Of a stretch of 21,069 nucleotides of DNA, positions 6,607 to 12,979 are shown in pieces. The notes beneath the pieces were generated by a model, which was not told the DNA's origin, ran no database searches, and worked only from the letters and a program-made list of their open reading frames with translations. Position 1 is the stretch's first letter. Each line of letters opens with the position of its first letter. The DNA is taken from IMG/VR virus record IMGVR_UViG_3300012950_000927, positions 1-21,069 of that record; one strand, 5' to 3'. This DNA comes from a virus. Position numbers and translations under genes: made by a program.

Positions 6607-8532
6607 TTACTTAATTGGGCATGCGCCGCCTTCACAATCGTCTATTTCAACTTCGTGATTACCATTTTCTTGGGTCAACGGAACTGAAAAATCAATCTTC
6701 GATAACATTGTCTCATACTCTTCTTCCGTGCATTCCTCGTATGGAGGGAGAGGAAAGTTGTGATCTGTGTGAAGCAGGAAAGACACTGATTTAACTGATT
6801 TAGTGTAATTTTCTTTCAGCCATTCTTTAATATCGCCCATTTCTTCTTTGCGATAATAAACAGTCACAGATACACAGTTGTCAGCCCAATCTGTTTGCAT
6901 ACGCTTGACCCATTCAAGCTGATCTATAGCTGTCATGTCTCCCGCTAACGTCGCCCCTTCTGGTGACTTACATGGGAACTCGACAACATATGAAGTGTAA
7001 TCCTCGCGTCCATCCAGCCCAACGTCATATTGAACATGGTGACCACGTTTACGACATGCTTCCACTAGCGGATCAGTCGAACGGAAGCGCACACGACGAA
7101 TGTAATGCTGCGCAAAACCCGGATGAACGCCTGGTGTCATACCTGGAAGTAAAGATAAAGTTCCTGAAGGTTGAATTGTCGTAAGCCGTACAGACTCTGG
7201 CAAACCCTCTTTAGCGGAATGCTCTTTATCAATTCCTTCAAGATATTCATAAATAGTTGGAAGCCAACTCAATTGTTTTTCAGATGACTGCAAAACACCT
7301 GTAATCGATTGCCCCAAACGGGCATTCTTCCTTACGATATTTGTAGTTTTTTCGAATGGATAATCAAGTTGAGTAACTTGTTTTTGACATTTATACAGCA
7401 AAGTAGAAATGTCTCGAAAGTCTTTTAACGATTCAATATTCGGGAGAAAAACTGTCGCAAGGTTGCAACTCTCTCCGTCACCGAGCGCGATCTCCGCACA
7501 GGGGTTAAACCCCTCAATCGATGTATCCGATTTTGCCGTTCCAAGACGACCAGCTCTTCTAGCGAGCTTCCTGTTAACAAGTCCATATGGCTCTCCACTT
7601 CCATCATACCCCTTCCAAAATTCGGGCATTATTTCATCAAATGAATCGGCATAAATTGAATTATTACTACTTGAGCGCCATGCGGGGATCTTTCCAGTTC
7701 CCCAGTTTTTAGCTCTCAAAAATAAAACATCGTCAGGATCTCCCATCGCGATCTGCGCTGAACGGCGAGAAGAACCTGAAACAACAATTCTGCCAATAAT
7801 ATTGCAAATGTCTAAGACATCTACGCTTCGGAGTTTCTTACCAGCACGGTTGTCCATGACAGAACAAATGTCTGCCAAACCGTCGATAAGTGCTCCCGGT
7901 CCAGAGGCAGTTCCTCCGAACGTTTTTAACTTTGCCCCAAATTCTCTAATTAGAATCGTGGAATAAGAAAAAGATTTACCTGTATGCAAATAGGATTTAA
8001 GGGTTGAATGAAGCATCCGCGACCAACCCTGTCGTGAATCTGGAACGATAATGTCTGCATCATTTGTTCGTTCATGTGTAATTGACACGCCTGTCTTTAC
8101 TTTAGGAAGTTCATGGATCTTTGCCCGTTCAACCGAGTATCCAACGCCTCCTCCGAGCATCAGCATGTCGAATAAGAATTCGAAGTCTTCAATGGTCTCA
8201 ATGTTCACGTAGTAACAATTATTGAGACTCGCTCCATTTAGTTTTTGAACTAACGGAGTGCCCAACTGCCACAAGGCACGACCAGAAAATGAGCAACGCA
8301 AATTAAACATGTGGTCGAAAAGACGTTCCGCTTCAGCTTTTGTGTAATCAACTCCGATTTCACCAGCACCATTTATGACACGCTGTAGAGTCTCAGGCCA
8401 CGTCTCAATTGTGCCGTCACCTTTTGACCTGCTATAAGTTCGTAAATACACGACTTCTCCCATTCCACCAAATCCCCATGGGGGTGTCTTATGGGCGTAA
8501 GTATCTACAAATTCTTGTGTTAGCAGGGTCAT
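6607..8532 (-). CDS. nrdJ: Adenosylcobalamin-dependent ribonucleoside-triphosphate reductase (class II)
   Basis: 641 residues, close to the monomeric class II RTPR of Lactobacillus type in length and ending. It converts ribonucleotides to deoxyribonucleotides using coenzyme B12, supplying dNTPs for phage replication without oxygen or a second subunit. Visible residues: NNCYYV (C106) and C356 for the redox-active disulfide pair, NPCAEIALG with C345 as the thiyl-radical cysteine and E347, and a C-terminal CEGGACPIK with C633/C638 as the swinging-arm thiols. Other family blocks are LGGGVGYSVE (126-135), SGSSRRSAQIAMGD and TIQPSGTLSLLPG. No thioredoxin, glutaredoxin or NrdI-like gene is nearby, so the host must supply reductant and B12. 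It is the first of this function in the block; the next upstream gene ends 71 bases away. No B12 riboswitch is apparent in that gap. Confidence 0.95.
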   Translation of the reverse strand: MTLLTQEFVDTYAHKTPPWGFGGMGEVVYLRTYSRSKGDGTIETWPETLQRVINGAGEIGVDYTKAEAERLFDHMFNLRCSFSGRALWQLGTPLVQKLNGASLNNCYYVNIETIEDFEFLFDMLMLGGGVGYSVERAKIHELPKVKTGVSITHERTNDADIIVPDSRQGWSRMLHSTLKSYLHTGKSFSYSTILIREFGAKLKTFGGTASGPGALIDGLADICSVMDNRAGKKLRSVDVLDICNIIGRIVVSGSSRRSAQIAMGDPDDVLFLRAKNWGTGKIPAWRSSSNNSIYADSFDEIMPEFWKGYDGSGEPYGLVNRKLARRAGRLGTAKSDTSIEGFNPCAEIALGDGESCNLATVFLPNIESLKDFRDISTLLYKCQKQVTQLDYPFEKTTNIVRKNARLGQSITGVLQSSEKQLSWLPTIYEYLEGIDKEHSAKEGLPESVRLTTIQPSGTLSLLPGMTPGVHPGFAQHYIRRVRFRSTDPLVEACRKRGHHVQYDVGLDGREDYTSYVVEFPCKSPEGATLAGDMTAIDQLEWVKRMQTDWADNCVSVTVYYRKEEMGDIKEWLKENYTKSVKSVSFLLHTDHNFPLPPYEECTEEEYETMLSKIDFSVPLTQENGNHEVEIDDCEGGACPIK

Positions 8533-8603
8533 GGCTTACCATCTCTCGGGCTTTATATTCTTTTAGTGTTCTGATTGTATCGAATCAGAAATTGCGGAAA
8601 CTG

Positions 8604-8924
8604 TCAAATTAATCCTAAGTTTCTAGCTTCCTCTAAAGAGATGAGTTTTCCCTTAGCGTGCTTTAAGACAGTTATGGTTATGTCACCCGCCAACGTGCGT
8701 TCTTCTGTTATATCTTCTTCAACTAGATGCGTCTGCCCATCGCCGATACCAGCGATGTGATCCGGACCTGCCTCTCCCTCCACGGGGGTGCAGTTACCTG
8801 TCGGATCACCGCACACAGGACAAGCTATAGGGGCGGCGCGGAGCACCTCTACGTTGTATCCACCAATACGCATCGTTTCAGACATGCGTTGTTCATATGC
8901 ACTATCAGGGGGGTAACCAACCAT
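8604..8924 (-). CDS. Hypothetical protein with a Cys cluster
   Basis: 106 residues. The middle has CPVCGDPTGNC, a C-x2-C-x6-C cluster that could hold zinc, followed by an acidic, Gly-rich segment with HIAGIGDGQTH. The end (GDITITVLKHAKGKLISLEEARNLGLI) reads like a short beta strand and helix. It resembles small virion-associated or hypothetical phage proteins but I cannot name a family. The first ATG follows a G-rich stretch (GTTGGGGG) directly before it, and an ATG 13 codons later (MSETMRIGG) is an alternative start. It begins 14 bases after the upstream gene on the same strand. Confidence 0.65.
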   Translation of the reverse strand: MVGYPPDSAYEQRMSETMRIGGYNVEVLRAAPIACPVCGDPTGNCTPVEGEAGPDHIAGIGDGQTHLVEEDITEERTLAGDITITVLKHAKGKLISLEEARNLGLI

Positions 8925-8938
8925 CCCCCAACTCTACA

Positions 8939-9826
8939 TCAGAGACCGGACTCCCAGATGCGGTCCAACTGACCAATCATTCCGCCTTCACGAAGAAATT
9001 CAATGGCGACAGATAATCTAAAATGAAATCGGTTAGGAGTGTTCGGAGGATACCGTTCTTCAAGTAAAAGAAGGGTTTCGTAAAAAGGCCATCCTTCAAA
9101 TTCAGCATCCCATAAGTCATATTCAGATGACAAGGGTTCACTTTCCCAAACAACTGGTGCTTTCTCGGGAGTAGGAATTGGTGCCTCTTCGGGAACATCT
9201 TCAAGAGTGGGAGTTGCAAGAACAGGGATTGTTGCCACAACTGGCGGAGCAGTTGTAGTTACTGGTGGAGCAGTTGTCGTCGTTGAAGGAACATTGGAAG
9301 TCCAATGGCCATCTTCATTGATTTCAAACATCGGAATTGAATATCCGAGATTAGCCATACATAGAGACTGCCAAACAGTGAACGATGGTGAAAGTGGGTT
9401 TGCTTGCATCCAGTAAGGATCATCAAACCGTCTCACTTGTTTGTTGGCATCTAATTGCCATTCAGCCACAAGCCCGCTGTCGAACATGAGTTGTTCTAAT
9501 TCGGGATGCTCACCGCTTGCCCAATTACCTAAAGAAAGTATTTGACCTTCTTCTAAATGTCTCGCCCAGACACGTCGGGGATCTTCGTTACCTTTTCCAC
9601 CGTCACGCTCTTCGTTATATCTTGAGATCATGCCCGCAGGTATTGTGCCGTCTTGCTCCATTATCGAAATGCGAGCCGACACCTCCTCAAAGGACATATG
9701 GACATGACCTGTAGTGGTATCACAAGGTGTGTAAATCTTGTCATGGTGTGCAGTAGCAGGTCCTGCGAATACCAGAATCCCTGCAATAACTGCTGTTGTA
9801 GTAGCCAGCAATATTAATTTTTTCAT
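8939..9826 (-). CDS. Secreted protein with Thr/Pro-rich linker
   Basis: 295 residues. A Sec signal peptide is clear: MKK, a hydrophobic core LILLATTTAVIAGILVFAG, and a likely cleavage after ATA at residue 26. The mature N-terminal domain (27-175, with C34 and a later Cys in LCMANLG) contains Trp-rich segments and ends near residue 180. A Thr/Pro linker follows (TTTTAPPVTTTAPPV, then an EEAPIPTPEKAP stretch). The last 65 residues (YDLWDAEFEGWPFYETLLLLEE, SVAIEFLREGG) are a helical region with aromatic residues. The architecture, exported domain plus linker plus small domain, suggests action at the host envelope, for example wall binding or superinfection exclusion. No enzyme motif is recognised. 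It overlaps no neighbour and is followed by the small Cys protein gene. Confidence 0.75.
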   Translation of the reverse strand: MKKLILLATTTAVIAGILVFAGPATAHHDKIYTPCDTTTGHVHMSFEEVSARISIMEQDGTIPAGMISRYNEERDGGKGNEDPRRVWARHLEEGQILSLGNWASGEHPELEQLMFDSGLVAEWQLDANKQVRRFDDPYWMQANPLSPSFTVWQSLCMANLGYSIPMFEINEDGHWTSNVPSTTTTAPPVTTTAPPVVATIPVLATPTLEDVPEEAPIPTPEKAPVVWESEPLSSEYDLWDAEFEGWPFYETLLLLEERYPPNTPNRFHFRLSVAIEFLREGGMIGQLDRIWESGL

Positions 9827-9836
9827 TTATGTTCTC

Positions 9837-10133
9837 TTAATGCGCCTTATTATTCCTACGACCTTCTAGTGCTTGTCGTAGTCGCGCCTCGATTAATAGG
9901 TGTACCGTCAGGATACCCCAGAGTGACTGGAGAACAAACCCGCCATAAGACGTTTTACTGAGCCTCCAGAAACTCCTTGTAAGAGTCTCTACTTTTTGTG
10001 TCCTTATTGCCCATATATCCCAAATTAAAACAAATAAACCAAGAAACACCCATGCCATAACACCAGTTTTACGTTCGCCTTTTTCTAAATCTATTGGCCC
10101 TAAATATCCCTTAATGAACTCTTGTCGGTTCAT
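9837..10133 (-). CDS. Two-TM small membrane protein
   Basis: 98 residues with two hydrophobic segments, about 25-43 (GVMAWVFLGLFVLIWDIW) and about 64-80 (GGFVLQSLWGILTVHLL), separated by a basic loop, and a basic tail (RLRQALEGRRNNKAH). Two-TM small proteins next to wall-active genes can be holins, but this one sits beside a secreted protein of unknown role and not beside the endolysin, so the assignment stays open. The start overlaps the upstream stop (ATGA at 10130-10133) and AGGAATTCC provides a ribosome binding site. It is 10 bases before the secreted-protein gene; coexpression is expected. Confidence 0.72.
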   Translation of the reverse strand: MNRQEFIKGYLGPIDLEKGERKTGVMAWVFLGLFVLIWDIWAIRTQKVETLTRSFWRLSKTSYGGFVLQSLWGILTVHLLIEARLRQALEGRRNNKAH

Positions 10134-10762
10134 TGGAATTCCTGCACATTAAACCCACTCTCTGTAAGAACACTCATGATTCGATCCAAATCTTCCCCAT
10201 AAATTTCTGTATTTGGACTTTCAGAAATACACTTCGCTATTGTCGAAGGAATCTTGGCGTTAGTCAGAACCCCTCCAACACCCCTCTCGAACCCTAAAGC
10301 TTCACCCCAAACAACGTGCCTGCCTAATAGATATTGATATGGCACACTGACGAGCGTCGCCATCGGGTTATCGAACTCGTCTATTTCAACGTGTGTGGCT
10401 GTTAACACTTCTTCAATCTCTGAACTCTTGTCAACGAAAGCTTGGAAAATATCGGTTCCTTTGAGCATTTCTGGCGTTTTTGACTGAAACCCTTCTGCCA
10501 CAAGAGTGATCTCATCACAATGCCAATACTCACGCATTGCCCCTATAGCATGTTCGCATTTCTCCAAACGTGCCGCCGCAGGCATGTCCATATCAGCCTT
10601 AGAACACTGAATTATCAACAATAATTCGTTTTCGCACCATCCAAAGAAGTTGAAAGGCAAATCCTCACCCACTCCCAATTCATCAACAAGCGATTCTTTA
10701 GCCTGTTGAGCCGCAGTCATGGAAAGGGCTAGTTTTGAGTATGTGTCCGGGTAAGTCTCCAT
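10130..10762 (-). CDS. Hypothetical protein, 210 aa, soluble and acidic
   Basis: No recognised family. The protein is helical and acidic, with four cysteines scattered (WCENELL, IIQCSKAD, KCEHAIG, KCISESP) and no transmembrane segment. The ending SNVL-like motif is absent; its last residues (ESGFNVQEFQ) overlap the start of the membrane-protein gene. ATG at 10762 lies at the edge of a 50-base divergent intergenic region; there is no Shine-Dalgarno sequence, but TAGTCT, a TANNNT -10-like element, lies 8 bases before the ATG, so the mRNA may be leaderless or nearly so. It is the first gene of the minus block. It might be a structural or regulatory protein; I cannot say more. Confidence 0.68.
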   Translation of the reverse strand: METYPDTYSKLALSMTAAQQAKESLVDELGVGEDLPFNFFGWCENELLLIIQCSKADMDMPAAARLEKCEHAIGAMREYWHCDEITLVAEGFQSKTPEMLKGTDIFQAFVDKSSEIEEVLTATHVEIDEFDNPMATLVSVPYQYLLGRHVVWGEALGFERGVGGVLTNAKIPSTIAKCISESPNTEIYGEDLDRIMSVLTESGFNVQEFQ

Positions 10763-10789
10763 TGTTATGTAGACTACACAAGGTACACA
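10762..10789 (+). promoter_or_regulatory. Divergent promoter with palindrome TGTAGACTACA
   Basis: For the plus strand, TTGTTA (10762-10767) and TACACA (10784-10789) are 16 bases apart, followed by GAGGG about 10 bases before ATG 10813. The spacer contains a perfect palindrome TGTAGACTACA (10768-10778), which could be an operator for both divergent genes. The elements are modest but well spaced. Confidence 0.45.
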
Positions 10790-10812
10790 GACAACAGAGG
10801 GAACCCCTAGAT

Positions 10813-11130
10813 ATGGCTGAAAAGAAAAAACCAGCAGCTAAAAAGGCTCCAGCTAAAAAACCGGCAGCTAAAAAGCCCGCAGCTAAAAAACCTGCAGCAA
10901 AAAAAGCTACCGCTCAAACGAATAAAGCTGGAACTCGCGCCACTACACCGCCACGCAACCCTGCGGCGAAAGAGCGTGCTGCAACACCTAAGAAAAAAGC
11001 TCCTGCAAAGAAACCAGTTGCCAAAAAAGCTGAAGCCCCTAAAACGGAAACGGTTATGGAACGTCACGAAGTGATTTTAGAGAAGCCAACTTTCTTCTCT
11101 AGGCTCGTGTTCTGGCGTCGCCGTCCTTGA
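10813..11130 (+). CDS. Histone-H1-like Lys/Ala/Pro-rich basic protein
   Basis: 105 residues. The first 80 residues are low-complexity KKPAA repeats (MAEKKKPAAKKAPAKKPAAK) with later KKKAPAKKPVAKKAEAP, like the C-terminal tails of histone H1, mycobacterial HU/HupB and other bacterial AKKPA proteins. The last 25 residues (VMERHEVILEKPTFFSRL then VFWRRRP) are a distinct hydrophobic and basic tail. No folded HU domain is present, so it would bind DNA or acidic surfaces by charge. The start at ATG 10813 is chosen because the sequence before it reads as a poor, Cys-containing extension and the divergent promoter lies there. Its stop overlaps the next start (TTGA). Possible roles: genome compaction, host nucleoid binding or cell-envelope contact. 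Confidence 0.8.
   Translation: MAEKKKPAAKKAPAKKPAAKKPAAKKPAAKKATAQTNKAGTRATTPPRNPAAKERAATPKKKAPAKKPVAKKAEAPKTETVMERHEVILEKPTFFSRLVFWRRRP
10828..10902 (+). repeat. Five tandem 15-base units in the Lys/Ala/Pro gene
   Basis: Five consecutive 15-base units of the type AAACCNGCAGCTAAA encode K(K/A)PAAK repeats. Units differ at a few bases (CCA, GCT, CCG, CCC, CCT in one codon position), so the repeat is a degenerate minisatellite able to expand or contract by recombination or slippage. Confidence 0.8.
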
Positions 11131-12038
11131 GTATCCTTGTCCACGAGAACTTCTCACACGGTTGGGAAGACTCTTGGGAAGGAAAAATTCATTCTGCTTC
11201 GAGAATAACTTCTGGATGGCATGGCGATAGCCTGAAATTGTTGTTCCCTGAAGGCTCCCACTACGGCAGTGCTCTCTATAAAGAGATACCACCTTGTCGT
11301 CATGTAAAAGTTTCTTACATGGTGAAAATCAACGGAGATTGGGAATCACACAGCACTGGAAAGACTCTTGGCTTTGCCGATCTTCGCTACAAAAACAGCA
11401 AAGGTCAATCCAACGGACACGGGAATCGACGCCCAGATCCTGACGGTTTCTCTTTCCGTACATGGTTCGGGAAAACCAAAGATGGTTACATGCCTATCGG
11501 AATGTACGTTTATCATCTAGGACAAAAACCAAGATGGGGAGATTCAATCAAAATTGGTCAAGTTCCAGTCGGTGGACCACCCACTTCGTTTGAATGTGAA
11601 GCAGACTTTGATGAAGGTTTCATTCGTGCCCGTATAGGTGATGGCGACTGGGTTAGACATAACATTGTTGTAACTGACAAAACTGCTGTCACTTGGGCAT
11701 GGTTAGATGCATACTATGGCGGACCCGCTGTATCTCCTAAAAACATGGCATGGGAAGTAGCTGATTACAAACTAGAGAATCTTGGCCCAGACATCTCTGA
11801 TCCAAAAATCGATTGGGACGCAATAGCCAAACTTGTAGCAGCAAAAGAAGAAGCAGAGAAAGAAACTGCAGAATCTGAAGTGTTGATGCCGGAACCTCCA
11901 AAAGAACCAGAACCGGAAACAGAAGAAACCATTTCCAAAGTTCTTTTAGAAACCTCTGCCAAACTTGTTACTACAGATCTTGACCATGCGAAAACCATCT
12001 ACGGTATTGCATTGGATCTTGTCCAAAAAGGGCGATAA
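11127..12038 (+). CDS. Polysaccharide-lyase-like (PL14-type jelly roll) protein
   Basis: 303 residues. Residues about 1-215 look like the beta-jelly-roll of PL14/alginate-lyase-type proteins: a strand with SYMVKINGDWE, the hallmark block GKTLGFADLRY, DPDGFSFRTWFG, MYVYHLGQ, GDSIKIGQVP, a strand FECEADFDEGFIRARIGDG, and WLDAYYGG. Catalytic residues cannot be fixed by eye. From 220 to 303 a charged helical region (AKEEAEKETAESE, EPEPETEETI) may form a coiled coil for oligomerisation. It would be a virion or free glycan-degrading protein acting on host capsule or wall polysaccharide. The TTG start overlaps the previous stop in a TTGA arrangement, a common coupled start; no ribosome binding site is obvious beyond that. 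Confidence 0.6.
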   Translation: MSILVHENFSHGWEDSWEGKIHSASRITSGWHGDSLKLLFPEGSHYGSALYKEIPPCRHVKVSYMVKINGDWESHSTGKTLGFADLRYKNSKGQSNGHGNRRPDPDGFSFRTWFGKTKDGYMPIGMYVYHLGQKPRWGDSIKIGQVPVGGPPTSFECEADFDEGFIRARIGDGDWVRHNIVVTDKTAVTWAWLDAYYGGPAVSPKNMAWEVADYKLENLGPDISDPKIDWDAIAKLVAAKEEAEKETAESEVLMPEPPKEPEPETEETISKVLLETSAKLVTTDLDHAKTIYGIALDLVQKGR

Positions 12039-12047
12039 AGTTCATTC

Positions 12048-12200
12048 GTGGCTAGAGAAAAATATAATCCCCATCAGAATCTGGAGAACTTAAAAGATCC
12101 TGCCATGTGGATTCATTGGACTGATTCCAACGGTGAGATACACCACACACCTCGTTCCCTTGCGGCTATCATCCCAGATGAAGCAAATATAGTAAGGTAA
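12048..12200 (+). CDS. Small hypothetical protein (50 aa)
   Basis: GTG start at 12048, TAA at 12198-12200. The 50 residues include an N-terminal basic stretch (MAREKYNPHQNLE), WIHWTD and a segment NGEIHHTPRSLAAIIPDEA. No motif is recognised. It lies 9 bases after the lyase-like gene and 5 bases before the next small gene, on the same strand, with codon use like its neighbours. Short length makes chance possible, but the tight packing favours a real gene. A ribosome binding site is not evident. Confidence 0.5.
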   Translation: MAREKYNPHQNLENLKDPAMWIHWTDSNGEIHHTPRSLAAIIPDEANIVR

Positions 12201-12205
12201 AAATT

Positions 12206-12388
12206 ATGCCTTACTCAATAGTTGCAGAAAAAGTTCAAATTGCTTGCTGGGAAGCATGTCTCGAATTGGAGAAACTCAATTTAGGCGACAAAGCAAAAAC
12301 CCAAATAGACATCATCAAAGATGCAGTCAAGGAACCCACGAATCGCGAATATAAAACTGGCGATCACGGACAACACTGGCACGGATAA
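12206..12388 (+). CDS. Small hypothetical protein (60 aa)
   Basis: 60 residues, mostly helical (VAEKVQIACWEACLELEKLNLGDKAK split into two helices), ending in a Gly/His-rich tail (TGDHGQHWHG). The tail is typical of short phage proteins but has no assigned role. AAGG about 9 bases before ATG 12206 is a weak ribosome binding site. It is the last gene of the 10813-12388 operon. Confidence 0.6.
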   Translation: MPYSIVAEKVQIACWEACLELEKLNLGDKAKTQIDIIKDAVKEPTNREYKTGDHGQHWHG

Positions 12389-12450
12389 AGACCGCTAATT
12401 CCCTTCCACAGCCCCACAGAGCGCCTCTAAGCGCTTCTTAGCCTTATTAG

Positions 12451-12471
12451 GTACTTATTACAGGTGGTAAA
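12451..12471 (+). promoter_or_regulatory. Shared motif upstream of the tRNA
   Basis: GTACTTATTACAGGTGGTAA ends 6 bases before the first base of tRNA-Lys. It matches GTACTCATTACAGGTAGTAA at 1762-1781 with two differences, including the short dyad TTAC/GTAA. Because the tRNA needs a promoter and none of standard form is seen here, this motif is likely to be the promoter or the site for an activator. TTATTA at 12444-12449 is a possible -35-like element. Confidence 0.5.
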
Positions 12472-12475
12472 AGAC

Positions 12476-12547
12476 GGGAGTGTAGCCAAGCGGTAAGGCA
12501 GCGGACTTTTAATCCGAAGATCGCGGGTTCGATTCCCGCCACTCCTA
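12476..12547 (+). tRNA. tRNA-Lys (anticodon TTT)
   Basis: 72 bases fold as a complete cloverleaf: acceptor GGGAGTG with CACTCCT (one G-T pair at the end), D arm GCC...GGC around AAGCGGTAA, anticodon arm GCGGA/TCCGA (outermost pair mismatched) with loop CTTTTAA, variable AGATC, T arm GCGGG/CCCGC with loop TTCGATT, discriminator A. The anticodon TTT reads AAA/AAG. No CCA is encoded. It ends two bases before the end of a convergent gene. Lysine-rich phage products such as the 10813 gene could benefit. Confidence 0.93.
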
Positions 12548-12548
12548 C

Positions 12549-12779
12549 TTACTCAGAAATTTTTTGTAAATCTTCAAGCCAAGATTCAAATTTTTCTCGC
12601 ATCGCAGCTAAACGTATACGACGAAGAACAATTCCCCAGTGAGGTAGTCTTTCCGCTGTTTTAAAGAAGTCATCAACCAAAGTTTTTGCCTCAGCTATTA
12701 ATTCATCTAACGAAGAATCAGCCTTCGACACCCTTGGTTGAAGCTCCCATGATGTATCTGGAATTGACTCAGGTGTCAT
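12549..12779 (-). CDS. Hypothetical helical protein (76 aa)
   Basis: Minus-strand gene ending two bases after the tRNA. The protein begins MTPESIPDTSWELQPR and continues with helical segments (SLDELIAEAKTLVDDFFKTAE, IRLAAMREKFESWLEDLQ). No family is recognised. ATG at 12779 is preferred to an upstream TTG that would overlap the divergent gene; an ATTGTA -10-like element lies just before it, which would give a leaderless or very short leader mRNA. Confidence 0.6.
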   Translation of the reverse strand: MTPESIPDTSWELQPRVSKADSSLDELIAEAKTLVDDFFKTAERLPHWGIVLRRIRLAAMREKFESWLEDLQKISE

Positions 12780-12791
12780 ATCCTGTACAAT
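12764..12791 (+). promoter_or_regulatory. Leaderless promoter for the 57-residue protein
   Basis: TTGACT (12764-12769), 16 bases, TACAAT (12786-12791). The ATG at 12798 begins 6 bases after the -10, so the expected transcription start coincides with the start codon. TACAAT is the reverse complement of ATTGTA, so the same bases may serve the divergent minus gene. Confidence 0.65.
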
Positions 12792-12797
12792 AGTCGA

Positions 12798-12971
12798 ATG
12801 ACCGCCTGGGACGGGGAACTGCAAGAAATAGAGGCGCTTCTCGGCGCACTCAGAGACACGGTAGATGATCTTAGACGTCGCATGTCCTATATTGAAGGAA
12901 AAATTGTGACACTAGAACAGCAACAGCATCTCATATTAAAAGACACAGCCTCTAAACGAAGAAAAATTTAG
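12798..12971 (+). CDS. Coiled-coil small protein (57 aa)
   Basis: ATG 12798 to TAG 12971, 57 residues. The whole sequence is helical with a heptad-like pattern (LQEIEALLGALRDTVDDLRRR, then IEGKIVTLEQQQ) and a basic end (KDTASKRRKI), so a coiled coil is likely. It may be a spanin-, scaffold- or adaptor-like small protein; no firm family. It has a good leaderless promoter, lies just beside the convergent endolysin and starts 18 bases from the divergent minus gene. The endolysin ends 8 bases beyond its stop. Confidence 0.65.
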   Translation: MTAWDGELQEIEALLGALRDTVDDLRRRMSYIEGKIVTLEQQQHLILKDTASKRRKI

Positions 12972-12979
12972 TTAATGCA

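Noticed and set aside
7300-7320. Third copy of the ATTACAGGTG motif (minus strand)
   Set aside because: It lies inside the RNR coding sequence, matches only the short core and is explained by coding content.
8533-8603. Possible cobalamin riboswitch before the class II RNR
   Set aside because: The interval is only 71 bases and shows none of the expected B12-box structure.
12476-12547. tRNA gene as phage attachment site
   Set aside because: No integrase gene, no repeated tRNA 3' end in the window, and the tRNA lies inside a phage operon, so it is a phage-encoded tRNA rather than an att core.
12780-12824. TTG-started extension of the minus gene at 12549
   Set aside because: It would overlap the 57-residue gene on the other strand and erase the shared promoter; ATG 12779 fits better.
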